Shown: positions 1-8,383 of the stretch, piece by piece
How positions within the stretch are numbered: the first letter of the stretch is position 1
Layout of the letters: each line of letters starts with the position of its first letter
From: Actinomycetes bacterium
Lineage (GTDB): Bacteria > Actinomycetota > Thermoleophilia > BMS3ABIN01
DNA length: 60,216 bases
Reading direction: 5' to 3'
NCBI GenBank assembly: GCA_021790115.1
Contig: JAJYIM010000005.1
Span: 1 to 60,216 of the forward strand
Program-made: the position numbers and the translations under genes
The notes under the pieces: generated by a model
Told to the model about the DNA's origin: nothing
Databases searched by the model: none
The model's input: the letters and a program-made list of their open reading frames with translations, nothing else

Positions 1-3
1 TTT

Positions 4-651
4 TCAGCCTCGTCGGTCCCCCCCCGTCTCCAGGTTAAGACGGATAAGATCAAAAATCTGGTAAAGGTCGTGCGGATACAAATCTATATGCCGATTCAGA
101 AGGTTGATATTACGTGCTCTTTTTTTATCAATGTCTTGCTTGCACCAAGGTTTGTGAATAATCGTTATCTCAGAGGGAACATATGCGCATAAATCTCGGT
201 TGGGAACTGTCAGCTTCTCATGAAAAATTCCTTCATACCTAACCTCTGGAGATCTCTTAAAAAGGCGCAGGCTTCTCATTGCTGTCCATTTGGGAGATAA
301 CTGTATGAGAACTTCGTACCCCCGGATCTCATCCCGCTGAACCGCCGCTTTTATTTGGTTTTTACTTTGCGGGGCAAGAACTTCATCGGCATCAAGAACA
401 AGAATCCAGTCCCCGCTAGCATGGTCAAGAGAAATATTGCGCGGAATTGAGAAGCTGTCATTCCATTGATGAAAGAAAATCAGAGCTCCAAACGATTCGG
501 CAATCGCGGCCGACTTATCACGTGACCCCGTATCAACCACAATTATTTCGTCTGCTACATCTTTGACACTATTGAGGCATTTTGCCAGATGCTCCTCCTC
601 GTCTCTGACGATCATGCAAAGGCTGATTGACGTAACGTCCATAATCTTCAC
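4..651 (-). CDS. Family-2 glycosyltransferase (SunS-like), C-terminus cut or frameshifted
   Basis: Family-2 glycosyltransferase with a GT-A fold: an N-terminal nucleotide-binding strand (SLCMIVRDEEE, about residues 10-20), the IIVVDTGSRD segment, and a DADE metal-binding motif at residues 87-90. This subgroup usually continues into TPR-like helices, but here the frame stops right after LNLETGG at the window edge, inside a run of eight G on the coding strand. It lies 13 nt after the PqqD-like gene in the same direction, so a role in sugar transfer to a peptide product is inferred; surface-polysaccharide work is the alternative. The start is either GTG at 651 (GAGAAG upstream) or ATG at 642. 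Fold call firm; substrate unknown. Confidence 0.8.
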   Translation of the reverse strand: MKIMDVTSISLCMIVRDEEEHLAKCLNSVKDVADEIIVVDTGSRDKSAAIAESFGALIFFHQWNDSFSIPRNISLDHASGDWILVLDADEVLAPQSKNQIKAAVQRDEIRGYEVLIQLSPKWTAMRSLRLFKRSPEVRYEGIFHEKLTVPNRDLCAYVPSEITIIHKPWCKQDIDKKRARNINLLNRHIDLYPHDLYQIFDLIRLNLETGGDRRG

Positions 652-664
652 GCAAAAGAACTTC

Positions 665-958
665 TCAGGGTGCAGACAAAACGGCCAGATTCAATCTTTT
701 CATTTCATCTATGAACCTCATTATGTCTGCACGCGCCCGCTCCTCATCCACGTCAAATCTGAGGCACACCCCTTCAATAATTTCCTGAATGGTTCTTTCC
801 CCGTCGCAGTTTTTCCATAGAAAGCTCGCCGTTTTATTAAGCTGAAATACCTTCTCCTCGTCATCCTTTATTAAAATAATGAAGAGATCCGACTCGATTT
901 CCCGCCAGGCAACATTTTCGTCAATCCGGTTAATGCGGCATTTGCTGATATCCTCCAT
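665..958 (-). CDS. PqqD-like RiPP recognition protein
   Basis: A 97-residue protein with the PqqD winged-helix pattern: an N-terminal beta hairpin (FIILIKDDEEKVFQLNKTA), then SFLWKNCDGERTIQEII and an amphipathic C-terminal helix. PqqD-type domains (RiPP recognition elements, RREs) bind the leader of a ribosomally made peptide and present it to modifying enzymes. The ATG at 958 is preferred over ATG at 964 because GGAGG at 965-969 is 6 nt from 958. The gene overlaps the 3' end of the HprK-like gene by 29 nt, so the two are translationally coupled. A YxxP-bearing peptide gene upstream fits a leader for this protein. Family confident; partner inferred. Confidence 0.85.
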   Translation of the reverse strand: MEDISKCRINRIDENVAWREIESDLFIILIKDDEEKVFQLNKTASFLWKNCDGERTIQEIIEGVCLRFDVDEERARADIMRFIDEMKRLNLAVLSAP

Positions 959-1817
959 GAACATCCTCCAGTGCTTCGATCGGGTCCCAAAAACTTTTAT
1001 CCCTTTTAAAAAAAAGGCGGTAGTATGGCACCTTTTCCGCCAACTCGTTCACACAATTCAACAAATATTGGAATGCTTGTCTTCGGCCCCCGGATAAAAC
1101 AGGCTGAGGCAGAAAGATTTCGGGCAGGACTGCGCTTGCAAATTCGTCCCGGCTGCCTTTCTCTATTTTTGCTTCATCGCTTTTATGCAGCGAAAAAAAC
1201 ATTGACAGCGGTCCCCTGCGATCTGAAAGACGGAGCTGCGTCGGGTTGAATGGAATTCCCTGTACAAGTGACCCCTTCTGACTCATGACAACCAAGTTCA
1301 TGTCGTCGTGAAGCACTTCGCATCTTTCAGAAAAATGGGCAACAGTACTTTTACCGCTCCCCGCGGGCCCAAAAAAGACGTATCCTTTCCCATTTTTGAT
1401 GACGGCAGAGCTGTGGACTATGAAGGCTTTTTTATCATCCCCCTTCTCTTTAAAGAACAGCGTATAAAAAATACGGCACATTATGCGGTTGAGGAGCCAG
1501 ATTTCTTCCGTACTGAGAATAGATTCGCTTAACGCAAGCCGACACGTCCTTTTTTTATCGTTCCAGGACCCTTTGATCAGGTCGGGGCCGAAGTTGAATT
1601 TATGCTTGTCAACAGAATGCACATAGCTTTTGCCTGACTCGATATTTGGAATATTCTCATCTGACAGAACGGAAACCTTGAGTGAAACGTCGGAAGGCGC
1701 TGCCGAGCTAGTTTCATCAAAATGAACCTTAATAAAATCGGCTACGTCTTCGCGCTCACATGTCAGATCAATGATAAAACTGCCAAATTGAACGCGCACT
1801 TCGACTTCTCTGGTCAT
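930..1817 (-). CDS. HprK-like P-loop kinase of a peptide-modification locus
   Basis: A 295-residue protein resembling the C-terminal domain of HPr kinase. It shows AFIVHSSAVI at about 131-140 (like the HprK segment before the P-loop), a P-loop GPAGSGKST at 150-158, and LHDD as a Walker-B-like acidic pair. No canonical HPr/PTS setting is visible. Kinases of this type sit beside PqqD/RRE proteins in lasso-peptide loci, where some phosphorylate the precursor C-terminus; that is family knowledge, and its use here is inference. The only plausible ATG is at 1817, as an in-frame TGA directly precedes it. The Shine-Dalgarno is weak (GGAG 13 nt upstream), consistent with low expression relative to the precursor. 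Confidence 0.8.
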   Translation of the reverse strand: MTREVEVRVQFGSFIIDLTCEREDVADFIKVHFDETSSAAPSDVSLKVSVLSDENIPNIESGKSYVHSVDKHKFNFGPDLIKGSWNDKKRTCRLALSESILSTEEIWLLNRIMCRIFYTLFFKEKGDDKKAFIVHSSAVIKNGKGYVFFGPAGSGKSTVAHFSERCEVLHDDMNLVVMSQKGSLVQGIPFNPTQLRLSDRRGPLSMFFSLHKSDEAKIEKGSRDEFASAVLPEIFLPQPVLSGGRRQAFQYLLNCVNELAEKVPYYRLFFKRDKSFWDPIEALEDVHGGYQQMPH

Positions 1818-1934
1818 TCAGTTGATATTGCTCCAAATACAGAATCCTGTTTCCACTTTGTCATTCTTGTTTGTGGCCAATCAATCCCGACTCTTATAGG
1901 CTAATAAAAGAATTTTTATCTATACTCCAACGCC

Positions 1935-1980
1935 AAAAAGGCGCTTCCCATTTCTTGAAAGAAATAAAAAGCGCCTTTTT
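1935..1980 (-). terminator. Hairpin terminator/attenuator between peptide gene and HprK-like gene
   Basis: Perfect 12-bp arms AAAAAGGCGCTT (1935-1946) and AAGCGCCTTTTT (1969-1980). A second inverted repeat, ATTTCTT/AAGAAAT (1950-1956 and 1959-1965), is nested inside. Read leftwards, it ends in a U tract. It lies between the candidate precursor and its modification genes, where partial termination would give excess precursor over enzyme. Because it is symmetrical it could act in both directions. Confidence 0.7.
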
Positions 1981-2034
1981 CAGACTTGAATTTCTAGCCT
2001 TTTACAATCGCTTGCCGTTGACCGCTGAACTTGC

Positions 2035-2142
2035 TTATATGAAAGGACTTGCTACTGGCGGCATCCCAAAGCTAAAAGACTCCTCGAGGTCTATTTCTTC
2101 AATAACTGGGGATTCATATGCCTCTTTCGTCTTTCCTTCCAT
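2035..2142 (-). CDS. Candidate RiPP precursor peptide (35 aa)
   Basis: A short frame of 35 codons with a very strong Shine-Dalgarno (GGAAGGAGGGG, a few nt before the ATG at 2142) and a good promoter upstream. The peptide starts MEGKTKEAYESPVIEEIDLE and ends with a less charged FGMPPVASPFI segment. Y9-x-x-P12 followed by hydrophobic residues matches the YxxP leader motif bound by PqqD-like RRE proteins in lasso systems, and such a protein is encoded downstream. The C-terminal segment has no Asp or Glu at ring positions 7-9, so a classical lasso macrolactam is not supported. Ser22, Ser24 and Ser32 could accept phosphate or sugar from the neighbouring kinase and glycosyltransferase (inference). 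It has no recognised homologue. Confidence 0.6.
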   Translation of the reverse strand: MEGKTKEAYESPVIEEIDLEESFSFGMPPVASPFI

Positions 2143-2174
2143 TGTTTTCCCCTCCTTCCCCTAAAAACTTACAT

Positions 2175-2204
2175 AAATATTTCACGATCTTCGTAGTTTG
2201 TCAA
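2175..2204 (-). promoter_or_regulatory. Sigma-70-like promoter of the peptide locus
   Basis: Read leftwards, TTGACA (2204-2199) is followed after 17-18 nt by AATATT/ATATTT (2181-2175). The -35 is a consensus match and the -10 is AT-rich. It sits about 33 nt upstream of the precursor ATG and would drive the peptide and, by read-through, the kinase, PqqD-like and glycosyltransferase genes. Confidence 0.6.
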
Positions 2205-2265
2205 TAGAGGTACGATGCTTTCGTTGGCAATGTTTGCTTCGTGTTCTAACGGGAAATGATTAGGC

Positions 2266-2742
2266 ATGGAAAAAATCACAAAAACAGACGAGCAGTGGCG
2301 CCGGCAGCTGAGCCGCGAAGAGTATCGCGTAACCAGGAAGGGTGGAACGGAGCGAGCTTTTTCCGGCAAGTACGATGACTTTTTTGAGCCAGGGGTTTTC
2401 CATTGCGTTTGCTGCAGGCTAGAGCTGTTCAGCTCCCAGACAAAATTTCATTCAGGTACGGGCTGGCCCAGCTTTTGGGCGCCCGTCGATGAGGCGCACA
2501 TCAGCACTGCGCGCGACAACAGCCCGCCCGTCCCCCGGACTGAAGTAAAGTGCGCCCGCTGCGGCGCCCACCTGGGCCATGTATTTGCAGACGGGCCTGA
2601 GCCAACCGGGCGGCGCTACTGTATCAATTCTGTGGCGCTTAAGTTCGAGCGGGTGGACCAGTTGGCGCCGGCGCCGGGCTCAGGCGCGTCGGCCTGGACT
2701 GCCGTCAGGTGGCCTTCCGGGGACCCCGGCTGCGACACTTAA
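2266..2742 (+). CDS. msrB: Peptide-methionine (R)-S-oxide reductase
   Basis: MsrB reduces the R epimer of methionine sulfoxide in oxidised proteins, using thioredoxin as electron donor, in the cytoplasm. The 158-residue protein has the family pattern: a zinc site made by C47/C50 and C96/C99 (CVCC, CARC), the SGTGWPSF signature, GHVFADGP, and the catalytic Cys119 in RYCINS. The catalytic residue is Cys, not selenocysteine. About 30 residues of Pro/Gly/Ala-rich tail extend past the domain. It is transcribed divergently from the peptide locus and ends 50 nt from the converging yajQ. Confidence 0.95.
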   Translation: MEKITKTDEQWRRQLSREEYRVTRKGGTERAFSGKYDDFFEPGVFHCVCCRLELFSSQTKFHSGTGWPSFWAPVDEAHISTARDNSPPVPRTEVKCARCGAHLGHVFADGPEPTGRRYCINSVALKFERVDQLAPAPGSGASAWTAVRWPSGDPGCDT

Positions 2743-2792
2743 GCGCCGCTTGCGCATGGCTATGCTCAAACCACGGCGCCGGCCGCCCAACG

Positions 2793-3284
2793 TCAGTTTT
2801 TCATGTTGACAAACTGCAGGGGCATTCCCAGATCCTTTGCCTTCAACATGCTGATCACAGCCTGCAGGTCGTCAATCTTCTTGCCGTTAACTCGCACCTG
2901 GTCTTCCATGATCTTGGCCTGAACCTTGAGCTTCAGGCCTTTGATCATTTTGACAATCTGCTTGGCGCTGTCAGGCTCGACGCCATCGATAATGCGGATG
3001 TCGCGCTTGATCATGTCCCCGGCGGCAGGCTGAATTTCTCCCAGATCCATCGCCTTTGGATCGACGCCGCGCTTGGAAAGGTTGGCGGAAAGATCCCCCA
3101 GAACAGCTTTCATCTTCATGCTGTCCTCGGTAAGGAGATGGATGTGGTGGTCTTTCTTGTTCAGCGTCAGCTCCGTCCGCGAACCCCGAAAATCGTAGCG
3201 GGTGGCAATCATCTTTTTTGCCATGTTGACAGCGTTGTCAACTTCCTGCATGTCAACCCTGTTGACGATGTCAAAGGTGGCCAT
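2793..3284 (-). CDS. YajQ-family nucleotide-binding protein
   Basis: A full-length (163 aa) YajQ/DUF520 protein: N-terminal ATFDIVNRVDMQEVDNAVNM, central DFRGSRTEL, KRGVDPKAMD and the C-terminal KIDDLQAVI segment are all family hallmarks. The fold is two ferredoxin-like domains. Members bind nucleotides or RNA, and some bind cyclic-di-GMP and alter transcription. Its start overlaps the end of the GT87-like gene by 14 nt, so it is probably the last gene of a yqeK-GT87-yajQ operon. An HD-GYP protein elsewhere in the window shows that c-di-GMP turnover is plausible, but a link is only inference. Confidence 0.95.
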   Translation of the reverse strand: MATFDIVNRVDMQEVDNAVNMAKKMIATRYDFRGSRTELTLNKKDHHIHLLTEDSMKMKAVLGDLSANLSKRGVDPKAMDLGEIQPAAGDMIKRDIRIIDGVEPDSAKQIVKMIKGLKLKVQAKIMEDQVRVNGKKIDDLQAVISMLKAKDLGMPLQFVNMKN

Positions 3285-4590
3285 CAGCGCTCCTTTCTTT
3301 GCTTGCTGACGCTTGTGCAGGAACCAGGTTTCCCGGGAGCAGCATCAACACCAGCATTGCCCACAGCAGCAAGTCCCTCAGTGTGACCTCGCCGACCATA
3401 AATTCGCTCATCCCCACCAGTTGTGGATAATGATAAGGATATTCGTACTGGGTCAACAGCAGCGCCACCAGAAAAAGCGCCACGATCATTCGCCTGCCGC
3501 CGCCCATCGCGAGCGGGATCAGTGGCAGCAGCCAGATGACGTACTGCGGCGAAAAGACCTTGCCGAACAAGATGAAAGTCAACAGGCTGATGGCCGCGAA
3601 GCGCACGATTTCCGCCTGGCCACCCGCTTTGTTTACTCCCGCTTCCCGGCTGGAATGATAAAACGCATAGTATCCCAAAGCCAGCACGGTAGCCAGCACA
3701 AGCCCGGAAAGCAGCGAAATGACACCCGTGTGCATGGAGACGATATTATCTGAGCCATACGTGAATTCGGTTCTCACGGGAATTTTTAGCAGTTCTTTGG
3801 CCCACAGAAATGGCAACGCCCACGTACTTTCGAGCTGCACTGGCCGTTGTAAATGATTAAGGAAGGAGCGCAGCAGCCCGGCGGGCGCCATCAGCGCGTA
3901 AGGCAGCGCGATCAGCAACGCCGCCAACGCCATCGCCATCGGGCCAAGCCAGAACCGCTTGCGCCCCTGCCGGTAATCGCCAATGAAATAAAGCGGCGCA
4001 AGCAGAACTGGCACCAGCTTCAGCATGATGCCCACGCCCAGGAACGACCAAGCCAGCAACTTTTTCCCTTTTAGGAAAAACGCGAGACTGAGTATGACCA
4101 GGAAGGCAATCAGGAGGTCGAAGCGCACCTGGACAAGGCTGCCTGTGGCTACAATCGCGAGCGCGTAGGTTAATAGGACTGCTGCCAGTTGTTTCAGGCT
4201 CAGCCCGAAATGCCTGGCAGCCAGGCCCATCAGGACGGTGATGCTGCAGGAAAACACGAGGGTCTCGATTTCAAACCACAAGAAATACCGGTCGAAGTCG
4301 GGACCGGAAAACAGCCAGGGAAGATAGAATACCGGCACAACAACTGGAGGATATTCCAACGAGAAATCCCGGTAGGGAACCAAGCCGGCAGCAATCCGCT
4401 GAGCGTAAAAATAATAAAGGTGCACGCTGCTTGCAGATTTGTCCTGAAACCAGAAACGCTGGAAGAGGACGAACCATATCAGCACCTGAGCAAGCAGGAA
4501 AGCAGCGACGATCAGCCAGAATCCGTATGCGCGAACGATTTGCTTGCCCGACCCGCCCGCTGTGCCGGCGCTTTTGAGGATCCTTTTCAT
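3271..4590 (-). CDS. GT87/DUF2029-like polyprenol-sugar glycosyltransferase
   Basis: A 439-residue membrane protein with around ten hydrophobic segments. After the first segment an extracytoplasmic loop carries the SVHLYYFYAQRIAAGLVPYRDFSLEYPP stretch (acidic residue plus Tyr-Pro), typical of GT-C enzymes that use lipid-linked sugar donors (GT87, DUF2029). These enzymes add mannose or arabinose to cell-envelope glycans; the actual substrate here is unknown. The ATG at 4590 follows a G-rich Shine-Dalgarno. It lies 27 nt after yqeK and overlaps yajQ, giving a three-gene operon. Confidence 0.75.
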   Translation of the reverse strand: MKRILKSAGTAGGSGKQIVRAYGFWLIVAAFLLAQVLIWFVLFQRFWFQDKSASSVHLYYFYAQRIAAGLVPYRDFSLEYPPVVVPVFYLPWLFSGPDFDRYFLWFEIETLVFSCSITVLMGLAARHFGLSLKQLAAVLLTYALAIVATGSLVQVRFDLLIAFLVILSLAFFLKGKKLLAWSFLGVGIMLKLVPVLLAPLYFIGDYRQGRKRFWLGPMAMALAALLIALPYALMAPAGLLRSFLNHLQRPVQLESTWALPFLWAKELLKIPVRTEFTYGSDNIVSMHTGVISLLSGLVLATVLALGYYAFYHSSREAGVNKAGGQAEIVRFAAISLLTFILFGKVFSPQYVIWLLPLIPLAMGGGRRMIVALFLVALLLTQYEYPYHYPQLVGMSEFMVGEVTLRDLLLWAMLVLMLLPGNLVPAQASASKERSADGHL

Positions 4591-4617
4591 CCACCCCCCC
4601 CAGGCAGGCCGCGCCGG

Positions 4618-5184
4618 CTACGGCGTCAGCGCCTGCTTTAGCTCCAGCGTCAGTGGGTCCATCACGCGGCCCCTTGCCGCCAAGTAGCGCCGGTTAATCT
4701 CGATCGCCAGCCGCATGGCGCCGTTGACATCATCGTAGGCTAGCAGCCTGAGCTCGTCCAGGCGCGGCAGGGCGCGCTCCGGTTCGATCATATCGCCAAG
4801 AAACAGCAACTTGTCAGAAAGGCTCATTAGCGGATGGCCGGCAGTATGATAAAGCACGGCGCTGAGCACAGCCGCATCATCAATTTCAAGCTCGCGCCGC
4901 GCCATCTCCACCGCCAGCCTGCCGTGAAGCAGGATGGGAAACCGGCGGTCGATATCCCGCACAGGCAGCCCCAGCCGCTCGGCGGACTTAAGCATCTCGG
5001 CGTCGCTCATCCCGCGGGCGCTGTCATGCAGCAGCGCCGCCAGCTTCAATGGCTCCGCGTCCGCGCCATGGGCCGCGGCCAGGCCAGGTATCAGCTCGAG
5101 CACGCGCAGGCTGTGCCGCAGCCGCTCCTCATCAACCCTGGCCGCCAGCCAGGTCCGCACGCTATCTTGCGAAATTTCTTTCAT
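4618..5184 (-). CDS. yqeK: YqeK-like HD-domain hydrolase (dinucleoside tetraphosphatase type)
   Basis: An HD-superfamily metal hydrolase of 188 residues. Visible metal ligands are RHSLRV (His), LLHDSARG (His-Asp), LLHG and the YHTAG motif that characterises YqeK. Family members hydrolyse diadenosine tetraphosphate symmetrically and are often near nadD. Here no nadD is visible; instead the gene heads a short operon with a GT87-like protein and yajQ. The start at ATG 5184 (MKEISQDS) is chosen because the preceding Arg/Gly-rich extension to 5244 is not family-like and has no ribosome-binding site. Confidence 0.85.
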   Translation of the reverse strand: MKEISQDSVRTWLAARVDEERLRHSLRVLELIPGLAAAHGADAEPLKLAALLHDSARGMSDAEMLKSAERLGLPVRDIDRRFPILLHGRLAVEMARRELEIDDAAVLSAVLYHTAGHPLMSLSDKLLFLGDMIEPERALPRLDELRLLAYDDVNGAMRLAIEINRRYLAARGRVMDPLTLELKQALTP

Positions 5185-5384
5185 AACAGCAAAGGGCGGC
5201 CTTCCGGCGCCGCCCCTGCGCAACACACATCTGCAGCTTCTCATATTTTAACAATAACTGTCCCGGTTATCAGCAAATCGAGAACATCTCCTCAATCTAA
5301 AATACTCATTGACGGAGTAGTTAAAATCTAATTCTTTGACGCCGCTTGCCGGCACCTGGCCCACCGACGGCAGCGAAATCCGTT

Positions 5385-5750
5385 TCACTTTTGGCGCGAG
5401 GCCTTCAGCAAAGACTTGAAATCCCGCGGCAGCGGCTTGTCGGCCACGATGAAATCGTAGAGCTGGTCCGCGAGTTGCGGCGACCGGTAGAGGGCCTGCT
5501 GCAGGCCCCGCTGGCGGTACTCAAAAAAGTGCTCCGGTTTTACCCTCAGCGCCCTGGCGATAATCCTGATGACTGAATCTGCCGGCACCGGGCGCGAACC
5601 GCAGGCCAGGTGATTAAGGTAGCCTGCCGACAGTTTTGTCCGTGTGGCCAGCCGCCGGTAACTGATGTTGCGCAACTCAAGCAGCTCTTTGAGAGCCTCT
5701 GGAAACGGCAGCGCCGTGTTGGAAACTTCCTTTGGAGAAACCGGTTTCAT
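5385..5750 (-). CDS. XRE-family helix-turn-helix regulator coupled to trpA
   Basis: A 121-residue protein with an XRE/Cro-type HTH at about residues 18-75 (ISYRRLATRTKLSAGYLNHL is the HTH core), followed by a short helical tail and no ligand domain. Its start overlaps the trpA stop by 4 nt (5747-5750), so it is the last gene of the trpFBA operon and probably translationally coupled. Autoregulation of the trp genes is an obvious hypothesis, but no operator could be identified. The HTH call is confident; the target is unknown. Confidence 0.85.
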   Translation of the reverse strand: MKPVSPKEVSNTALPFPEALKELLELRNISYRRLATRTKLSAGYLNHLACGSRPVPADSVIRIIARALRVKPEHFFEYRQRGLQQALYRSPQLADQLYDFIVADKPLPRDFKSLLKASRQK

Positions 5751-6532
5751 TGCTTTAGCGCCTCATTCATCTGGGAGAGAAAGGTCTTCACCGCCCGGCC
5801 AGCGATATCGATCTCGCCGGCGTCGCGGACGATGCTGATCAGCTTGCTGCCGATGATGACGCCGTCGGCATGGCAGGCCACCGCGGCGGCCTGCTCCGGG
5901 GAAGAGACGCCAAACCCCACAGCCAGCGGCACTTCCGTCTTCGCCCTCACCCGCGCCAGAAACCCAGGCAGCTGACCGCTGAGCGAAGCCCGGGCGCCAG
6001 TCACGCCGGCGACCGAGACACAGTATATAAAGCCCGATGCCCGGGCGGCAATCATCTCAATGCGCTCGTCGGTGCTTGTGGGCGCCACCAAGAGGATCGG
6101 GTCCACCCCATGGGCGCGGCAGATATCAATAAACTCTGACGCTTCGTCAACAGGAAGATCAGGCACGATCAGCCCGCTGACGCCGGCGGCGGCGGCGGCC
6201 TTCACAAATTCCTTCTGGCCGCAGGCGAAAACGCAGTTGTAATATACCAGCAACACCACCGGCAGCCGGCCGCTGTAACGGGACGCCAGCTCCAGCACGT
6301 CAACCGGGGTAACCCCCTCGTCCAGAGCCTGCTGCGCCGAAGCCTGCACCACCGGGCCGTCGGCGAGAGGATCAGAGAAAGGAACGCCCAGCTCGATCAT
6401 GTCGGCGCCGCCCTCAATAAAAGCATCCAGCACGTGTCCGCATGCGTGCATGCTGGGATAACCACCGGTGATATATGGCATCAGCAGCGCCTTCTTCTGG
6501 CGGTTGGCAAAGAGCTCCTTCAGGGCGCTCAA
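5747..6532 (-). CDS. trpA: Tryptophan synthase alpha subunit
   Basis: Cleaves indole-3-glycerol phosphate to indole and glyceraldehyde 3-phosphate, passing indole to TrpB through the alpha2beta2 tunnel. At 261 aa it is full length. [16 protein letters not shown] holds the two catalytic acidic residues (E. coli Glu49 and Asp60 equivalents), and a phosphate-binding GFGVSSPEQ loop lies near the C-terminus. It overlaps trpB by 4 nt upstream and the XRE gene by 4 nt downstream. The last step pair of the pathway is therefore made in one coupled transcript. Confidence 0.98.
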   Translation of the reverse strand: MSALKELFANRQKKALLMPYITGGYPSMHACGHVLDAFIEGGADMIELGVPFSDPLADGPVVQASAQQALDEGVTPVDVLELASRYSGRLPVVLLVYYNCVFACGQKEFVKAAAAAGVSGLIVPDLPVDEASEFIDICRAHGVDPILLVAPTSTDERIEMIAARASGFIYCVSVAGVTGARASLSGQLPGFLARVRAKTEVPLAVGFGVSSPEQAAAVACHADGVIIGSKLISIVRDAGEIDIAGRAVKTFLSQMNEALKQ

Positions 6533-7707
6533 AGCAGCTCCAGTGCCCTGGCCGCCTGATAGACATCCTTGTCGCCGCGGCCGCTTAAGTTGACAATTAT
6601 TAGATCATCGGCTGCAAAGCGGTCAATATGCTTGGCCAGGTAGGCAATCGCGTGCGCACTTTCCAGCGCCGGGATGATGCCCTCTGTTTCCGAAAGCATG
6701 GTAAAAGCTTTTAGCGCTTCGGCGTCAGTTACAGAATCGTAGCGCACCCGGCCCTCGTCGTGCAGGAAGGAGTGCTCCGGCCCCACCCCGGGGTAATCAA
6801 GGCCGGCCGAGATTGAGTGGGCTTCCATGATCTGGCCGTACGCGTCCTGAAGCACGTAAGAGAGCGAGCCGTGCAGCACGCCGCGCTTCCCCCGCTCAAT
6901 CGAGGCGCCGTGCCTGCCGCTGTCCAGGCCCTCCCCTCCGGCTTCCACTCCAGTTAACCGGATCTCCTCCTTATCAAGGAAAGAGACGAACAGGCCCATG
7001 GCATTGCTGCCGCCGCCAACACACGCGATCAGCTCCGTCGGCAGGCGCCCCTCTGCTTCCTGTATTTGAGCAAGCGCCTCGCGGCCGATGACGCTTTGCA
7101 GTTCCCGCACAATTGCCGGATACGGAGCCGGGCCGGCGACGGAGCCAATGACGTAGTAAGTGTTTTCCACGTTTGTGACCCAGTCGCGGATAGCATCGTT
7201 CATGGCGTCTTTCAGCGTGCGGCTGCCGGAGCTTACCGGGATGACCTCGGCGCCCAGGAGCTTCATCCGCACCACGTTCAGCTCCTGGCGGTCAATGTCC
7301 TTCTCGCCCATGTAGATGGCGCAGGGAATGCCGAACAGGGCCGCCGCCGTAGCCGTCGCCACGCCGTGCTGGCCGGCGCCGGTCTCTGCGATCACACGCG
7401 ACTTGTTCATCTCCACTGCCAGCAGCAATTGGCCCACCGTGTTGTTGATCTTATGGGCGCCTGTATGGCAGAGGTCTTCGCGCTTAAGATAAACCCGGGG
7501 ACCGCCAAGCTTTGCTGTCAGACGCTCGGCAAAATAGAGCGGCGTTGGCCGGCCGACAAAGTTCTTGAGCAGTTCGTCCAGTTGGGACTGGAACCCGGGG
7601 TCGGCCCGCAGCCTGCCGTATGCAGCCGCAAGCTCATCAAGAGCAGGAATGACCGTTTCCGGAACATAGCGGCCGCCGTATGGTCCAAAACGGGCCGTGA
7701 TGCTCAT
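6529..7707 (-). CDS. trpB: Tryptophan synthase beta subunit
   Basis: A PLP enzyme that joins indole and serine into tryptophan. The 392-residue protein has the PLP lysine in [11 protein letters not shown], the GAGQHG catalytic loop containing the essential Glu of AETGAGQHG, and the Gly-rich phosphate cup [10 protein letters not shown]. It is a TrpB1-type sequence (partner of TrpA), not the longer TrpB2. Start and stop codons overlap trpF and trpA by 4 nt each, the usual arrangement for stoichiometric synthesis. Confidence 0.98.
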   Translation of the reverse strand: MSITARFGPYGGRYVPETVIPALDELAAAYGRLRADPGFQSQLDELLKNFVGRPTPLYFAERLTAKLGGPRVYLKREDLCHTGAHKINNTVGQLLLAVEMNKSRVIAETGAGQHGVATATAAALFGIPCAIYMGEKDIDRQELNVVRMKLLGAEVIPVSSGSRTLKDAMNDAIRDWVTNVENTYYVIGSVAGPAPYPAIVRELQSVIGREALAQIQEAEGRLPTELIACVGGGSNAMGLFVSFLDKEEIRLTGVEAGGEGLDSGRHGASIERGKRGVLHGSLSYVLQDAYGQIMEAHSISAGLDYPGVGPEHSFLHDEGRVRYDSVTDAEALKAFTMLSETEGIIPALESAHAIAYLAKHIDRFAADDLIIVNLSGRGDKDVYQAARALELL

Positions 7708-8354
7708 CGCTTCATTTCTTTCAAAATGTCAAAGAGCCTTTCCATCTCGCCGGGATCCTTTACTCCCGGCGCCGATTCAATGCCGCTGGAGACATCAACC
7801 GCGAAGGGACCGACGGCGTCCAGCGCCTCCAGGATGTTTCCCGCGTTTAACCCTCCGGAGAGAATCAGCCTGCCTGAGCGTGTCTCCTCGGGCAGCGCCG
7901 CCGCCAGGCTCCAGTCAAAGATCTTGCCTGTGCCGCCGCGGCGCGCTGGACTATAAGTATCCAGTAGAAGCAGGCCGGTGTCAAACAAGGCAACGCTTTC
8001 GGGCAGCCGCGCTTCCCTTACCCGCAACGCCTTGATAACAATGACGCCGGCAAGGCCGGCCGCCCGGCGGCACTCTTCAGGCGTCTCTTCGCCGTGCAGC
8101 TGCACGGCCGTCAGGCCGCAGTTACGCACGGCGGCGGCGACTGCCTCCGGAGCCGCGTTGACAAATACTCCTACCTTCTCTATTCCCGCCGGGACGGCTG
8201 TCATAATCCGCGCTGCCTGCTTTACCGTCACGCGCCTGGGGCTCTCGCCGGCAAGGATGACGCCCACGGCCCAGGCGCCGGCCTTGGCGGCGGCGGCGGC
8301 GTCCCCTGGCCGGGTCAGCCCGCATATCTTTATTCTGGGAAGGTTACCGGCCAT
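7704..8354 (-). CDS. trpF: Phosphoribosylanthranilate isomerase
   Basis: Catalyses the Amadori rearrangement of phosphoribosylanthranilate to CdRP. At 216 aa it is a standard (beta/alpha)8 barrel: N-terminal [12 protein letters not shown] with the catalytic Cys, VQLHGEE, the catalytic Asp in LLLDTYS, and the phosphate-binding [10 protein letters not shown] near the C-terminus. It is the first gene of this partial trp operon. trpC, trpD and trpE are not in the window, so the pathway is split. The 190-nt leader holds a hairpin repeat but no recognisable Trp-rich leader peptide. Confidence 0.97.
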   Translation of the reverse strand: MAGNLPRIKICGLTRPGDAAAAAKAGAWAVGVILAGESPRRVTVKQAARIMTAVPAGIEKVGVFVNAAPEAVAAAVRNCGLTAVQLHGEETPEECRRAAGLAGVIVIKALRVREARLPESVALFDTGLLLLDTYSPARRGGTGKIFDWSLAAALPEETRSGRLILSGGLNAGNILEALDAVGPFAVDVSSGIESAPGVKDPGEMERLFDILKEMKR

Positions 8355-8383
8355 TTAGCAGCCCGCCATCTGCCACGCGGCAG

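Noticed and set aside
2035-2142. Calling the small peptide a lasso-peptide precursor.
   Set aside because: The YxxP leader motif fits, but the C-terminal segment has no Asp/Glu for a macrolactam ring and no Thr at the penultimate leader position. No cyclase or transglutaminase-like protease is visible.
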